From Corynebacterium sp. p3-SID1241 (GTDB taxonomy: Bacteria > Actinomycetota > Actinomycetes > Mycobacteriales > Mycobacteriaceae), in the NCBI GenBank assembly GCA_025144025.1, contig JALXWS010000004.1, positions 1 to 64,000 on the forward strand: a stretch of DNA of 64,000 bases, written 5' to 3'. Shown piece by piece: positions 16,052-24,071 of this stretch. Positions within the stretch are counted from its first letter, which is position 1, and each line of letters opens with the position of its first letter. The notes beneath the pieces were generated by a model. That model made no database searches, was not told the origin of the DNA, and was given only the letters and a program-made list of their open reading frames with translations. A program made the position numbers and the translations under genes.

Positions 16052-16837
16052 ATGACCCCAACGACGAACCTGCTGGACGGTGGCAAGAACTACCGCGACC
16101 CCAGCATCTCCCCGGAAGGCACGCGCGATACTGTGCCGCTGGACGCCGAGGTAGCCGCGCGCAACCAGCAATTGGTGGACCAGTGGGCGGATAAGCTTTA
16201 TGACGCCTCCGCTGAAACCATTACCGAATGGGCCGCCGAGCACGCACCCGGCCGCTTGGCCGTGACCATGTCCATGGAAAACACGGTCTTGACCGAACTC
16301 GCCCACCGTGCTGGGCTCGATGCAGACTTGCTTTTCATCGATACCGGCTGGCACTTCCAGGAAACCCTGCAGGTAGCCGATGAGGTAGAAAAGCGCTACC
16401 CGGACCTCCCACTTGTTCGCGTGCTGCCTTTGCTCACCCCGGAAGAGCAAGACGAGGTGTACGGTCCGCGCCTCTACGCTCGCGATACCGCGGCCTATAA
16501 CCGCATGCGCAAGGTCGAGCCGCTGAATATGGCGATGGACCCATATGCTGGCTGGGTCACCGGCCTGCGCCGCGCCGATTCCGAACACCGCGCCACCGCC
16601 CCGGCGCTGAGCCTCGACCGCACCGGACGGCTGAAGATCTCTCCCATTATCACCTGGGATTTGGACGATACGGACCGCTATATCGAGGACAACGACCTCA
16701 TCATCCACCCACTCACCCTGAAGGGATACCGCTCCATCGGCTGCGCCCCGCTGACTTTCCCGGTTGGTGAAGGCGACGATGCCCGGTCCGGGCGCGTATT
16801 TGCAGACGGCAAGACAGAATGCGGGTTACACGAATAA
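16052..16837 (+). CDS. cysH: Phosphoadenylyl-/adenylyl-sulfate reductase lacking most Fe-S ligands
   Basis: Reduces activated sulfate to sulfite with thioredoxin. The 261-residue protein has the SMENTVL nucleotide loop (~residue 74) and the catalytic C-terminal TECGLHE (Cys257). The CC pair of APS reductases is Y149-N150 here (AAYNRMRKVEPL), and the CxxC is C231-A-P-L, so three of four [4Fe-4S] cysteines are missing. E. coli-type PAPS reductases also lack the cluster. Either PAPS is the substrate or the enzyme is altered. The start at 16052 fits family length; an in-frame ATG at 16040 is possible. Its stop overlaps cysD. Confidence 0.85.
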   Translation: MTPTTNLLDGGKNYRDPSISPEGTRDTVPLDAEVAARNQQLVDQWADKLYDASAETITEWAAEHAPGRLAVTMSMENTVLTELAHRAGLDADLLFIDTGWHFQETLQVADEVEKRYPDLPLVRVLPLLTPEEQDEVYGPRLYARDTAAYNRMRKVEPLNMAMDPYAGWVTGLRRADSEHRATAPALSLDRTGRLKISPIITWDLDDTDRYIEDNDLIIHPLTLKGYRSIGCAPLTFPVGEGDDARSGRVFADGKTECGLHE

Positions 16838-17736
16838 TGAGCACACTTTCTCCACACTTAAAAGACCTAGAAAACGAGTCCATCCACATCCTGCGCGAGG
16901 TGGCCGGGCAGTTCGACAAGGTAGGCATCCTCTTTTCCGGCGGCAAGGACTCCGTCGTTGTCTTCGAGCTAGCCCGCCGCGCCTTCGCCCCGGCCACGGT
17001 GCCGTTTGAGCTGCTCCATGTCGATACCGGCCACAACTTCCCTGAGGTTATCGATTTCCGCGACCGCCTCGTGGAAGAATCCGGCGCTCGCTTGCACGTC
17101 GCACGCGTCCAGGACTGGATCGACCGCGGCGACCTGCAAGAGCGCCCTGATAGGACCCGCAACCCGCTGCAGTCCGTGCCGCTGGTAGAGACCATCGCCG
17201 AGCGCGAGTATGACGCCGTATGCGGTGGCGCCCGCCGCGATGAGGAGCGCGCCCGTGCCAAGGAGCGCATCTTCTCCATTCGCGATTCCTTCGGCGGCTG
17301 GGATCCCCGCCGCCAGCGCCCCGAGTTGTGGGATCTATACAACGGCGGCAAGATGGCCGGCGAAAACGTCCGCGTCTTCCCCATCTCCAACTGGACCGAG
17401 TCCGATATTTGGGAATACATCGGCGCCCGCGAGCTGGAGCTGCCCTCCATTTACTACTCGCATGAGCGCGAGGTATTCAAGCGCAATGGCATGTGGCTAG
17501 CGCCTGGTGAATGGGGTGGCCCGGCCGAGGGGGAGGAGCTGGAAACCCGCACCGTGCGCTACCGCACCGTGGGCGATATGTCCTGCACCGGCGCCGTGGA
17601 ATCTACCGCATCGACCCCGGACGAGGTGCTCGCGGAGATCTCCATTTCCACCCTTTCCGAGCGCGGTGCCACCCGCGCCGATGACAAACTTTCCGAGTCC
17701 GCCATGGAGGACCGCAAGAAGGAAGGCTACTTCTGA
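16837..17736 (+). CDS. cysD: Sulfate adenylyltransferase subunit 2
   Basis: The catalytic ATP-sulfurylase subunit, forming APS from sulfate and ATP with CysN. It has 299 residues, with the PP-loop motif GILFSGGKDSVVV near residue 30, HVDTGHNFPEV, and the family block CGGARRDEERARAKERIFS. The start ATG shares one base with the cysH stop (TAATG), and the end shares one base with cysN, so the three genes are translationally coupled. Length is normal and no key residue is missing. Confidence 0.95.
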   Translation: MSTLSPHLKDLENESIHILREVAGQFDKVGILFSGGKDSVVVFELARRAFAPATVPFELLHVDTGHNFPEVIDFRDRLVEESGARLHVARVQDWIDRGDLQERPDRTRNPLQSVPLVETIAEREYDAVCGGARRDEERARAKERIFSIRDSFGGWDPRRQRPELWDLYNGGKMAGENVRVFPISNWTESDIWEYIGARELELPSIYYSHEREVFKRNGMWLAPGEWGGPAEGEELETRTVRYRTVGDMSCTGAVESTASTPDEVLAEISISTLSERGATRADDKLSESAMEDRKKEGYF

Positions 17737-19019
17737 TGACCACGACCCTCGCGCCGAATGTCGGCGCCCTCAAGCAGCGCGATACCCTGCGCCTGTGCAC
17801 CGCCGGCTCCGTCGATGACGGCAAGTCCACCTTCGTTGGCCGCCTGCTCTATGACACCAAGTCCGTTCTCGCGGATCAGGTCGAATCCATGGAGCGCACC
17901 TCCACTGACCGCGGCTTCGACGGCATGGACCTCTCTTTGCTTGTTGACGGCCTGCGTGCCGAGCGCGAGCAGGGCATTACCATCGACGTGGCGTACCGCT
18001 ACTTCGCTACGGATAAGCGCACCTTCATTCTCGCCGATACCCCCGGCCACGTGCAGTACACCCGCAATACGGTCACCGGCATGTCCACCTCCCAAGTGGT
18101 GGTGCTTCTTATCGACGCCCGCCATGGCGTTGTCGAACAAACTCGCCGCCATCTCAACGTGGCCGCCCTCCTCGGCGTGCGCCATGTGGTCCTCGCGGTG
18201 AACAAGATTGACCTGGTGGATTATGACGAGCAGGTCTTCCGCGATATCGAGTCAGAGTTCAACCAGATCGCCGCGCGCTTAGACATCACCGATACCACCG
18301 TGGTGCCGATTTCCGCGCTCAAAGGCGATAACGTGGTTGAGCGTTCAGCGAATATGCCGTGGTACACCGGCCCGACCGTCCTCGAGGTTCTCGAGACCGT
18401 CCCCGTGGCCACCGGTCGCGCCGATGAGCTGGACTTCCGTTTCCCCATCCAGTACGTCATTCGTGAGCACGCCTCCGATTACCGCGGCTACGCCGGCCGC
18501 GTGAAGGCGGGGTCCATCTCCGTGGGCGACGAGGTCCGCCTGCCCGAGGGCCGCACCAGCACCGTCACCCAGATAGATACTGCCGATGGCCCCGCCGACT
18601 CCGCCGCCACCGGTGATTCCGTGACACTCCTGCTTGCCGACGACATCGATTTTGCCCGCGGCGATCTCCTCGCCGGCCCTCAGCGCCCCGCGGCCACCCG
18701 CGAATTCGATGCCACCGTTGTAGGCCTGACCGAAAAGGACATCAAGCCCGGCCAGATGCTCAAGCTGCGCTACGGTTCCTCCTTGGTCAAGGTCCGCGTC
18801 GCCGCAGTCACCCGCACCTTGGACCTCGATGGCGTTTCCGATGTGGAAGACCCCGAATCTGTCGCCATGAACGACATCGCCCACATCACTATCCAGACCC
18901 AGGCCGAGCTCCCCGTCGAGGACTATGCCGCCCGCGGTGCGGTGGGTAATTTCCTACTCATCGACCAGTCTTCCGGCAACACCCTCGCCGCCGGCTTCGT
19001 TGGCCACCGCCTGCGCTAG
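17736..19019 (+). CDS. cysN: Sulfate adenylyltransferase subunit 1 (GTPase)
   Basis: A translation-factor-like GTPase that drives CysD. It has 427 residues, with P-loop SVDDGKSTFVGRLLYD, switch motif DTPGHVQYTRN and NKIDLVD for guanine specificity, followed by EF-Tu-like beta-barrel domains. There is no C-terminal APS kinase (CysC) fusion, so if CysH needs PAPS the kinase must be elsewhere. It is the last gene of cysHDN; the C. glutamicum partners cysY/cysZ are not downstream. It ends in a 4-bp convergent overlap with the next gene. Confidence 0.95.
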   Translation: MTTTLAPNVGALKQRDTLRLCTAGSVDDGKSTFVGRLLYDTKSVLADQVESMERTSTDRGFDGMDLSLLVDGLRAEREQGITIDVAYRYFATDKRTFILADTPGHVQYTRNTVTGMSTSQVVVLLIDARHGVVEQTRRHLNVAALLGVRHVVLAVNKIDLVDYDEQVFRDIESEFNQIAARLDITDTTVVPISALKGDNVVERSANMPWYTGPTVLEVLETVPVATGRADELDFRFPIQYVIREHASDYRGYAGRVKAGSISVGDEVRLPEGRTSTVTQIDTADGPADSAATGDSVTLLLADDIDFARGDLLAGPQRPAATREFDATVVGLTEKDIKPGQMLKLRYGSSLVKVRVAAVTRTLDLDGVSDVEDPESVAMNDIAHITIQTQAELPVEDYAARGAVGNFLLIDQSSGNTLAAGFVGHRLR

Positions 19020-19204
19020 TCGTCCTGTGCGCCGCTGCTGCTTCTCTCACCACGCATCATTATGATGCCAGTGATACCGAGCAACAGCGGCGTGGAGATA
19101 CCGAACACCGTAGGCCCTGCTACGGTTAAGTTCACGATCAGCAGGACAACCGCCGCCACCAGCGCGAAAGCCCCGAATTTCTGCTGAAACGTTTTCTCGC
19201 TCAT
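19016..19204 (-). CDS. Small membrane protein, 62 residues
   Basis: Begins MSEKTFQQKFG after GGGGAGA. Two hydrophobic helices (about residues 9-27 and 30-48) are separated by a short turn, and the tail is charged (RGERSSSGAQDD). No family is recognised. The longer upstream frame adds an Arg-rich stretch without an RBS and is rejected. It overlaps cysN tail to tail by 4 bp. Confidence 0.6.
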   Translation of the reverse strand: MSEKTFQQKFGAFALVAAVVLLIVNLTVAGPTVFGISTPLLLGITGIIMMRGERSSSGAQDD

Positions 19205-19337
19205 TCCTATCTCCCCTTCGGCTACGTTGTGGCCACGATAACCGCTTCTGGCTCCCCGCGAAAGCCCAGAACGCGGCCATTTCTTGGCTTCCCGCACCCC
19301 TTGAGGCCCCACCGTCGCTTGGCGTCACGCAGCGCGC

Positions 19338-19394
19338 AAAACAAGCACGTTTCGCCGCCAAACTGGTGACATTTTAGCGAAACGTGCTTGTTTT
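19338..19394. terminator. 18-bp perfect inverted repeat, probable terminator of the lipoprotein gene
   Basis: The arms AAAACAAGCACGTTTCGC (19338-19355) and GCGAAACGTGCTTGTTTT (19377-19394) are perfectly complementary, with a 21-nt spacer. On the minus strand the element starts 8 nt after the lipoprotein stop and ends in TTTT. The loop is long for a classical terminator, so a protein-binding or mobile REP-like element is possible. Confidence 0.55.
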
Positions 19395-19402
19395 ACATCG
19401 AT

Positions 19403-20128
19403 CTACTGCATCGGTGGAACGTCGCCTGACATGATGACCTTCTGCTGGCCTTCATCCCACCGGAAGCCTGCATTGGTCGTACCCGAGCGGTTGGCATTGC
19501 CTTCGCCCTCGCGTGGCCAGTGATAGGTCACCGCTATTTCGCAATCGTTGACGCGTTCAACCGTGGGAGCGAAGCCGTAGGGCTTTGCTGTTGCAGTACC
19601 TAAGTATTCACCGTGGTTAAAAAGCATGATATGGAAGGGTGAAGAACTTGTCCCTCCCTCAATCATCAGGGTTTCCCACGATAGGGAAGCGCATGGGTCG
19701 TAGCCGGAGGAATCGAAAAGCTCCCAACCAATGGTGCCCCACGGCGCAACTTGGGAAACGCCGTCTTGGAACGCTGTCTGTGCGCTGTGCGTACCGCAGG
19801 TTTGGTTGGCTCCGCTAGCAGAAGAATTCTCGTCATCTAGTTGGGACGCCTGGCTTTCCTCCTCCTCGTCCATCACTACGTTGGGTGGCACTGGCTTGGA
19901 AGTAGCTTTTTCTTCTGGGGCAGATTCTTTCGTCGAGGTCTCCTGCTCTGCATTGTCACCTTGTTCTGGTGAAGTGGACCTCGAAGCAGTCTCATAGTGA
20001 AGATTTTGACCAGCAGTGTCAGTGGAATTATTTCCACAGCCAGCCAGAGTAAAGGGCACGATTGCCAGGCTCATTGCTGCCCCGATGGTCAGTACTCGGC
20101 CATGGAGACGGCTATGCGAGCTAGGCAT
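19403..20128 (-). CDS. LppP/LprE-type lipoprotein
   Basis: A 241-residue exported lipoprotein. The signal ends in the lipobox LAGC (VPFTLAGCGNNS), followed by about 80 residues of Ser/Glu-rich linker. The globular C-terminal domain (from QTCGTHSAQTAF to the end) resembles the actinobacterial LppP/LprE family; the repeated Cys (TCGTH, DPCAS, NDCEI) could form disulfides. The ATG at 20128 is preferred over a TTG two codons earlier. It follows the membrane gene 20121-20846 with overlap, so the two are co-expressed. The function is unknown. Confidence 0.75.
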   Translation of the reverse strand: MPSSHSRLHGRVLTIGAAMSLAIVPFTLAGCGNNSTDTAGQNLHYETASRSTSPEQGDNAEQETSTKESAPEEKATSKPVPPNVVMDEEEESQASQLDDENSSASGANQTCGTHSAQTAFQDGVSQVAPWGTIGWELFDSSGYDPCASLSWETLMIEGGTSSSPFHIMLFNHGEYLGTATAKPYGFAPTVERVNDCEIAVTYHWPREGEGNANRSGTTNAGFRWDEGQQKVIMSGDVPPMQ

Positions 20129-20846
20129 TCTCAACCGCCCGGCGTCCCATAGTCTTGCGAATCGACCAGACGAACTCCCAGAGAATCAGCATGAGCGGGG
20201 TGGCTACGACAGTTTTGATCAGAGAGGCGCTGAAATCTGCGGTCTTGGACTCAAGCTCTGAGGAATCAAAGACGAGGCCCATGGCGGTGGTGTCACTAGC
20301 TTCGCCGGCAAGGGACAAGCCGCGGATTCCGGCAATAAGCCACAAGAGGAGCAGGATGCCCCATAGCACGCACCACATGATCGATTGGCAGCGTTGGCGG
20401 TCTGGTTCGACGGGGAATGTTACATTACTAAAATCAACAGTGACTTGTTTATTGGCCACGTTGAAGCTTGAACTGCTGCTGAATTGCTGATTTGTTGCCT
20501 GTGGCTTCCAGTCTTGCTGTGGTTGCGCCGAGTGCTGAGGGGTGTATTCCGGCGCCGGGGTATAGGAGGCAAGATTTTCTTGCGGCGCGGTTTCGGACGG
20601 GAGGGCGGCGATGTAGCGGATGCGTGCGATATCTACTTCCGGCCCAGTGGTATTAGCCAAGTCGTTATCGTATTGCTTGCGCCGGTTGTCTGCGGAAAAG
20701 ATTTGTCGCGCAGTGCTCAGTTCGTCGCGCGCTGCGGCGTCCCCGGGATCGACTTGGGCGAGCTTGTTGTCGATCTCTTCGATAAGATCGGCGGAATCTG
20801 CCGAAGCATCGAGGGAGAGAGAATCGTAGAGGTTGTAGTGGGACAC
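20121..20846 (-). CDS. Membrane protein with degenerate J-domain-like N-terminus
   Basis: A 241-residue protein; the GTG start follows GAAAGGAA. Residues 1-65 (YNLYDSLSLDAS, then STARQIFSADNRRKQYDNDL) look like a DnaJ J-domain helical pattern without the HPD motif, so it is not a Hsp70 activator in the usual sense. A Pro/Gln-rich linker is followed by two TM regions (~160-180 and ~210-230). The lipoprotein gene starts inside its 3' end. A role in assembling an envelope complex with that lipoprotein is inference. Confidence 0.65.
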   Translation of the reverse strand: MSHYNLYDSLSLDASADSADLIEEIDNKLAQVDPGDAAARDELSTARQIFSADNRRKQYDNDLANTTGPEVDIARIRYIAALPSETAPQENLASYTPAPEYTPQHSAQPQQDWKPQATNQQFSSSSSFNVANKQVTVDFSNVTFPVEPDRQRCQSIMWCVLWGILLLLWLIAGIRGLSLAGEASDTTAMGLVFDSSELESKTADFSASLIKTVVATPLMLILWEFVWSIRKTMGRRAVENA

Positions 20847-20927
20847 AGAGAGTTCCTTTCTGGTGTTAGAGCAGAGTCGTAGGGAGAAGAGAGTAATAGG
20901 GAAGGGGGGATTTACATGGAGAGGGGA

Positions 20928-22019
20928 TTAGCAGGGGTCGGAGAAGTCCGCATCGTTATTTAGTGAACGAGCATTGCCACCGTATTGCGCTTTTAGCTCG
21001 CACACTTTCTCCACGCTATGGCCTGCGTCGAAGTAGACGGCGTAGACGTCATTGCCGTCTACTTGGCCGCGAAGAGAGCTGCAGGCTTTTCCGCTCATTG
21101 TGTGTGAACCCGGATAATTACCCTGGACGCGAGAAAGCTCAGGATGGGGGTCACTGCCTAGGGGGACCATAACGGATTCCGCGATGAAAATGTATCGGCC
21201 GTCGCAGCGGGGGCCGGCGCTATCGTCCGGCATTTCGTCAATAGATTTTGCGCTAGCGCCAGCTTCATCTTTTGCTGCAGATTCCGCACTGGGTTTGTCA
21301 TTGGCGTCGCACAACAAAACCTTATCGAGCAAGGGGAGTGGGGCACCGGCGTCTTCAAGTTTTGACCGGTTGTAGCATCCCATATGGGACGGCCGCGACG
21401 TTCCATCTGTTTCGTATCGGTGCCAGGCATTGTCGGTCCAATAGAACAAGGCTTGGGACGAGGTTCCGTCCTCACCAGCAAAAAGCCAGGAATCATCGCA
21501 GTACATCTTTATCGGGGCACGCAAATCACTGAGCTTGTCATCTGCGTATTCATTGCACTTCTCGTACTTGGTCAGTTCTTGTGATTTAGCGTTATTTTTT
21601 CTCTCTGGGGAATCTTTTTCCCCGTCCTTTTTGGAGTTGTCCTCATCTTTGTCGGACTCAGATCCCTTCTCAGGGTGGGAGGAATCTTTAGCCTCAGAGC
21701 TAGCAGCCAATGCGGGTTCATTTGGATCATCGGCATCACTTGAATCGTTCCTATTGACCAGTGCCCAAGTTAGACCACCAACCAGAGCGAAAACCGCTAG
21801 CACAGCGATGACTAGGAACACGATGCGTTTACCTTTTCCGGAGGACTTAGAGGCGTCAAAACCCTCACCCGTAGGTGATGCTGCAGTGGTCGAGGTTGTA
21901 GGGGAATTAGGCGAGGGAGTGTCCCAAGCTTGTTCCTCGCGCGGCAAGGGGCGCTTGCGTTGAGTAGAAGGATCCGTGGAGGGCTGATCCGGCTGGCCCC
22001 AGGCATTGTTGTTGTTCAA
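20928..22019 (-). CDS. Single-pass membrane protein with acidic linker and Cys-rich extracytoplasmic domain
   Basis: A 363-residue protein. The TTG at 22019 is chosen because GGAGGAG lies 7 nt upstream, better than the longer frame. A cytosolic Pro/Ser/Thr-rich N-terminus (~70 residues) precedes one TM helix (IVFLVIAVLAVFALVGGLTW) and an extracellular Asp/Lys/Glu/Ser-rich linker. The C-terminal domain has about eight Cys (YEKCNEYAD, MYCDDSW, MGCYNRS, VEKVCELKA, FSDPC), probably disulfide-bonded. The family is not recognised. Same strand and composition as the two preceding envelope genes. Confidence 0.7.
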   Translation of the reverse strand: MNNNNAWGQPDQPSTDPSTQRKRPLPREEQAWDTPSPNSPTTSTTAASPTGEGFDASKSSGKGKRIVFLVIAVLAVFALVGGLTWALVNRNDSSDADDPNEPALAASSEAKDSSHPEKGSESDKDEDNSKKDGEKDSPERKNNAKSQELTKYEKCNEYADDKLSDLRAPIKMYCDDSWLFAGEDGTSSQALFYWTDNAWHRYETDGTSRPSHMGCYNRSKLEDAGAPLPLLDKVLLCDANDKPSAESAAKDEAGASAKSIDEMPDDSAGPRCDGRYIFIAESVMVPLGSDPHPELSRVQGNYPGSHTMSGKACSSLRGQVDGNDVYAVYFDAGHSVEKVCELKAQYGGNARSLNNDADFSDPC

Positions 22020-22046
22020 GGCTGAACTCCTCCATAAGCAATTCAA

Positions 22047-22420
22047 GAGCGGGATACGAGAGAGATTGGATAATCTAACGATTAATCCGTGTCATACTAT
22101 AGACATACGACTTGCAGAAATTCTTTCAAAAAGAACTTCAATACAGGCATTCGTCTTTATTCAAGTTATCTGCGCGTAAAGCGGATGGCATAAGTGTGAC
22201 ATCTGTTTAGTTAAGGGATTAGGCTAAAAGGAGAAAATACCACCAAGTCTGTCAGGTATAAGGGCTTAGCAACCGGTGAAAGGGCAGTGTTTTAGCACGA
22301 GAGCTTGAACGCACGCGGAATTTTGGCGAGCGGGAAGAGCAAAACGGCGCTTCTATGTCCGGCTTAATCCCAAGCGTGACCGAAATTTGAATCCCCTATG
22401 AGGGGGAGAAAGGAACACTT
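22047..22420. other. Intergenic region between divergent genes
   Basis: A 370-bp A/T-richer stretch carrying divergent promoters for the genes at 22019 (minus) and 22421 (plus). I see no convincing ORF, tRNA or hairpin. The only clear element is the RBS GAGAAAGGA before GTG 22421. Confidence 0.5.
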
Positions 22421-23404
22421 GTGACACTGGATCGCAATCTCAGCGCCGCGGAATTGCATGCAACTCGCAATCGCGTGAGCGTGTCCCCAGACCTCATCAG
22501 ACGATTAGGCGGTGCGTTGGGCTATGACGCAATCGAAGCCTTTGGAACAGATGCCCAATCTGAATTGAGCAAAGTCTTTGATTTGGGAGACATCATCGAT
22601 CTCATCTTGCTAAGTCAGCTGCCGGACATGGAGGTCGCTCCGGGCATGGAACAGCAGGTAGAGGGGGACATCGCTAAGCAGCTGCTGCGGCGCATCAGCG
22701 CGGGTGATTATCTGACGCGCCAGCAGGTGCACGACCGCCTGCCGCGGGCTACGGTGATGCTCTACCGCATGGGACATCCGCGCCTGTGGGCCTTTGCCGC
22801 CCGCCAGCGCCTTCCCAAGGATGCGGAACGGGCAGTTCCAGAGTCGTTCCACCGCGATATCACCGGTCCGTACACCACTCCGGAGGAGGCGTGGTTGGGG
22901 ATGTACGTGGCCGATGCCACGCGGCTTGGAGAGCTAAACACCCAGGTAGAAGGTGCCGGGTTGGGTGAGGATAGGCAGCAGCGCCTGCGGCTAGGTATGA
23001 GCCTGGCTGATACCTACCGCCAAGTGTGGAGCTCCGCGCGCGGCCATTGGCGCGTGAGCCCACAGACGCGCTATATCGTGCCCTCGCGCTTTGGCTATTG
23101 CCCCTTTGTCTTTCGCGTGGCCGAGGGTGGGTGGCGGCGCGATTCTTTCGAGGGGAGCCATGATCGTTTCATGGCTACGGAAGGCTATTGGATAGATGTG
23201 GAGCGCGAACGGCTCATTCACCTCGGCGCCCCAGACCCGAATGATGCTTGGCTGCCCACGGTGCGAGTGGCGGCCGAAGCGCCCACGGAGGAAGACCTCG
23301 CCGTCGCGCGCGCACTTACCGGCCGAATTATCGCCTTGGGCGCCGGCCAGAAAAATATTACGATTCGCCTGCGCCAAAAGAACCGCACGTTGAACTTTGA
23401 CTAG
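22421..23404 (+). CDS. Conserved hypothetical protein, 327 residues
   Basis: GTG start after AGAAAGGA. A soluble, Arg-rich protein without TM segments or a recognised catalytic motif. The N-terminal half is helical (SPDLIRRLGGALGYD, FDLGDIIDLILLSQLP); the C-terminal half holds TRYIVPSRFGYCPFVFRV and WIDVERERLIHLGAPD. I do not recognise the family. It is followed after 23 bp by a nucleosidase on the same strand, so they are possibly co-transcribed. Confidence 0.6.
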   Translation: MTLDRNLSAAELHATRNRVSVSPDLIRRLGGALGYDAIEAFGTDAQSELSKVFDLGDIIDLILLSQLPDMEVAPGMEQQVEGDIAKQLLRRISAGDYLTRQQVHDRLPRATVMLYRMGHPRLWAFAARQRLPKDAERAVPESFHRDITGPYTTPEEAWLGMYVADATRLGELNTQVEGAGLGEDRQQRLRLGMSLADTYRQVWSSARGHWRVSPQTRYIVPSRFGYCPFVFRVAEGGWRRDSFEGSHDRFMATEGYWIDVERERLIHLGAPDPNDAWLPTVRVAAEAPTEEDLAVARALTGRIIALGAGQKNITIRLRQKNRTLNFD

Positions 23405-23427
23405 GGCGGGCAGGTATTCTCGCAGGC

Positions 23428-24018
23428 ATGGAGAATCTCAACGGACGCAACCTTTTCGTCGCCGCTGTGGATGCGGAAGCCGCCCATATTCCGGAAGGCG
23501 AGCCCTTGCTCATTACCGGAATCGGCACGGTTCCGGCGGCCATTGCCTTAACGGAAGCTCTTGCCGAAGCCCGCGCTAACGGCGCCCTTCCCGATCGCGT
23601 TGTCAACATTGGCACGGCGGGCGCGCTTGTCGACGGCATGGCTGGCGTCTTCGAAGTCAATAAGGTCACCAAGCACGACTTCAAGCTAGAAGTGCTTACC
23701 GATATCAACCGCTATCTGCTGCCAGAGACCATCGAACTTGAGACCTCCGGCCGCCTGCCAGTACGTGGACTGGCCACGGGCGATATGTTCGTCTCCGATA
23801 CCGCCCTGCGCACTGAGCTGGCCAAGAAGTCGCAGCTTTGCGATATGGAAGGCTACTCCTTCGCTGCGGTATGCCAGCGCTTCGATGTGCCTTGCACCCT
23901 GCTCAAGCAGGTATCCGACTCCGCCAATGAAGAATCGATGGGCACTTGGGCTGGCGTCCTCGACCGAGGCGCGCGCCAGCTTGCCTCGGCCGCCACGGAC
24001 TTAGGCTTTCTACGCTAG
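23428..24018 (+). CDS. Purine nucleoside phosphorylase/MTA-SAH nucleosidase family protein
   Basis: A 196-residue member of the nucleoside phosphorylase fold. It shows LLITGIGTVPAAIALTEAL (phosphate/ribose-site loop), VVNIGTAGALVDGMAGVF, and DMEGYSFAAVCQRF with the conserved Met-Glu pair that binds ribose. KQVSDSANEES holds the Asp of the base site. It probably cleaves a nucleoside glycosidic bond; 5'-methylthioadenosine, S-adenosylhomocysteine or another nucleoside are all possible. It is shorter than typical MTA/SAH nucleosidases (~230). Confidence 0.75.
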   Translation: MENLNGRNLFVAAVDAEAAHIPEGEPLLITGIGTVPAAIALTEALAEARANGALPDRVVNIGTAGALVDGMAGVFEVNKVTKHDFKLEVLTDINRYLLPETIELETSGRLPVRGLATGDMFVSDTALRTELAKKSQLCDMEGYSFAAVCQRFDVPCTLLKQVSDSANEESMGTWAGVLDRGARQLASAATDLGFLR

Positions 24019-24071
24019 AAAAATGAAGCGCGTCGGCGAAAACCGGCGCACTTGTCTATGAGGTTGAGTGT

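Noticed and set aside
15880..16086. Upstream extension of the fpr2 remnant and of cysH into each other
   Set aside because: The divergent region holds an RBS for the remnant and an McbR box. Extended N-termini are Arg/Lys-rich and do not match the families.
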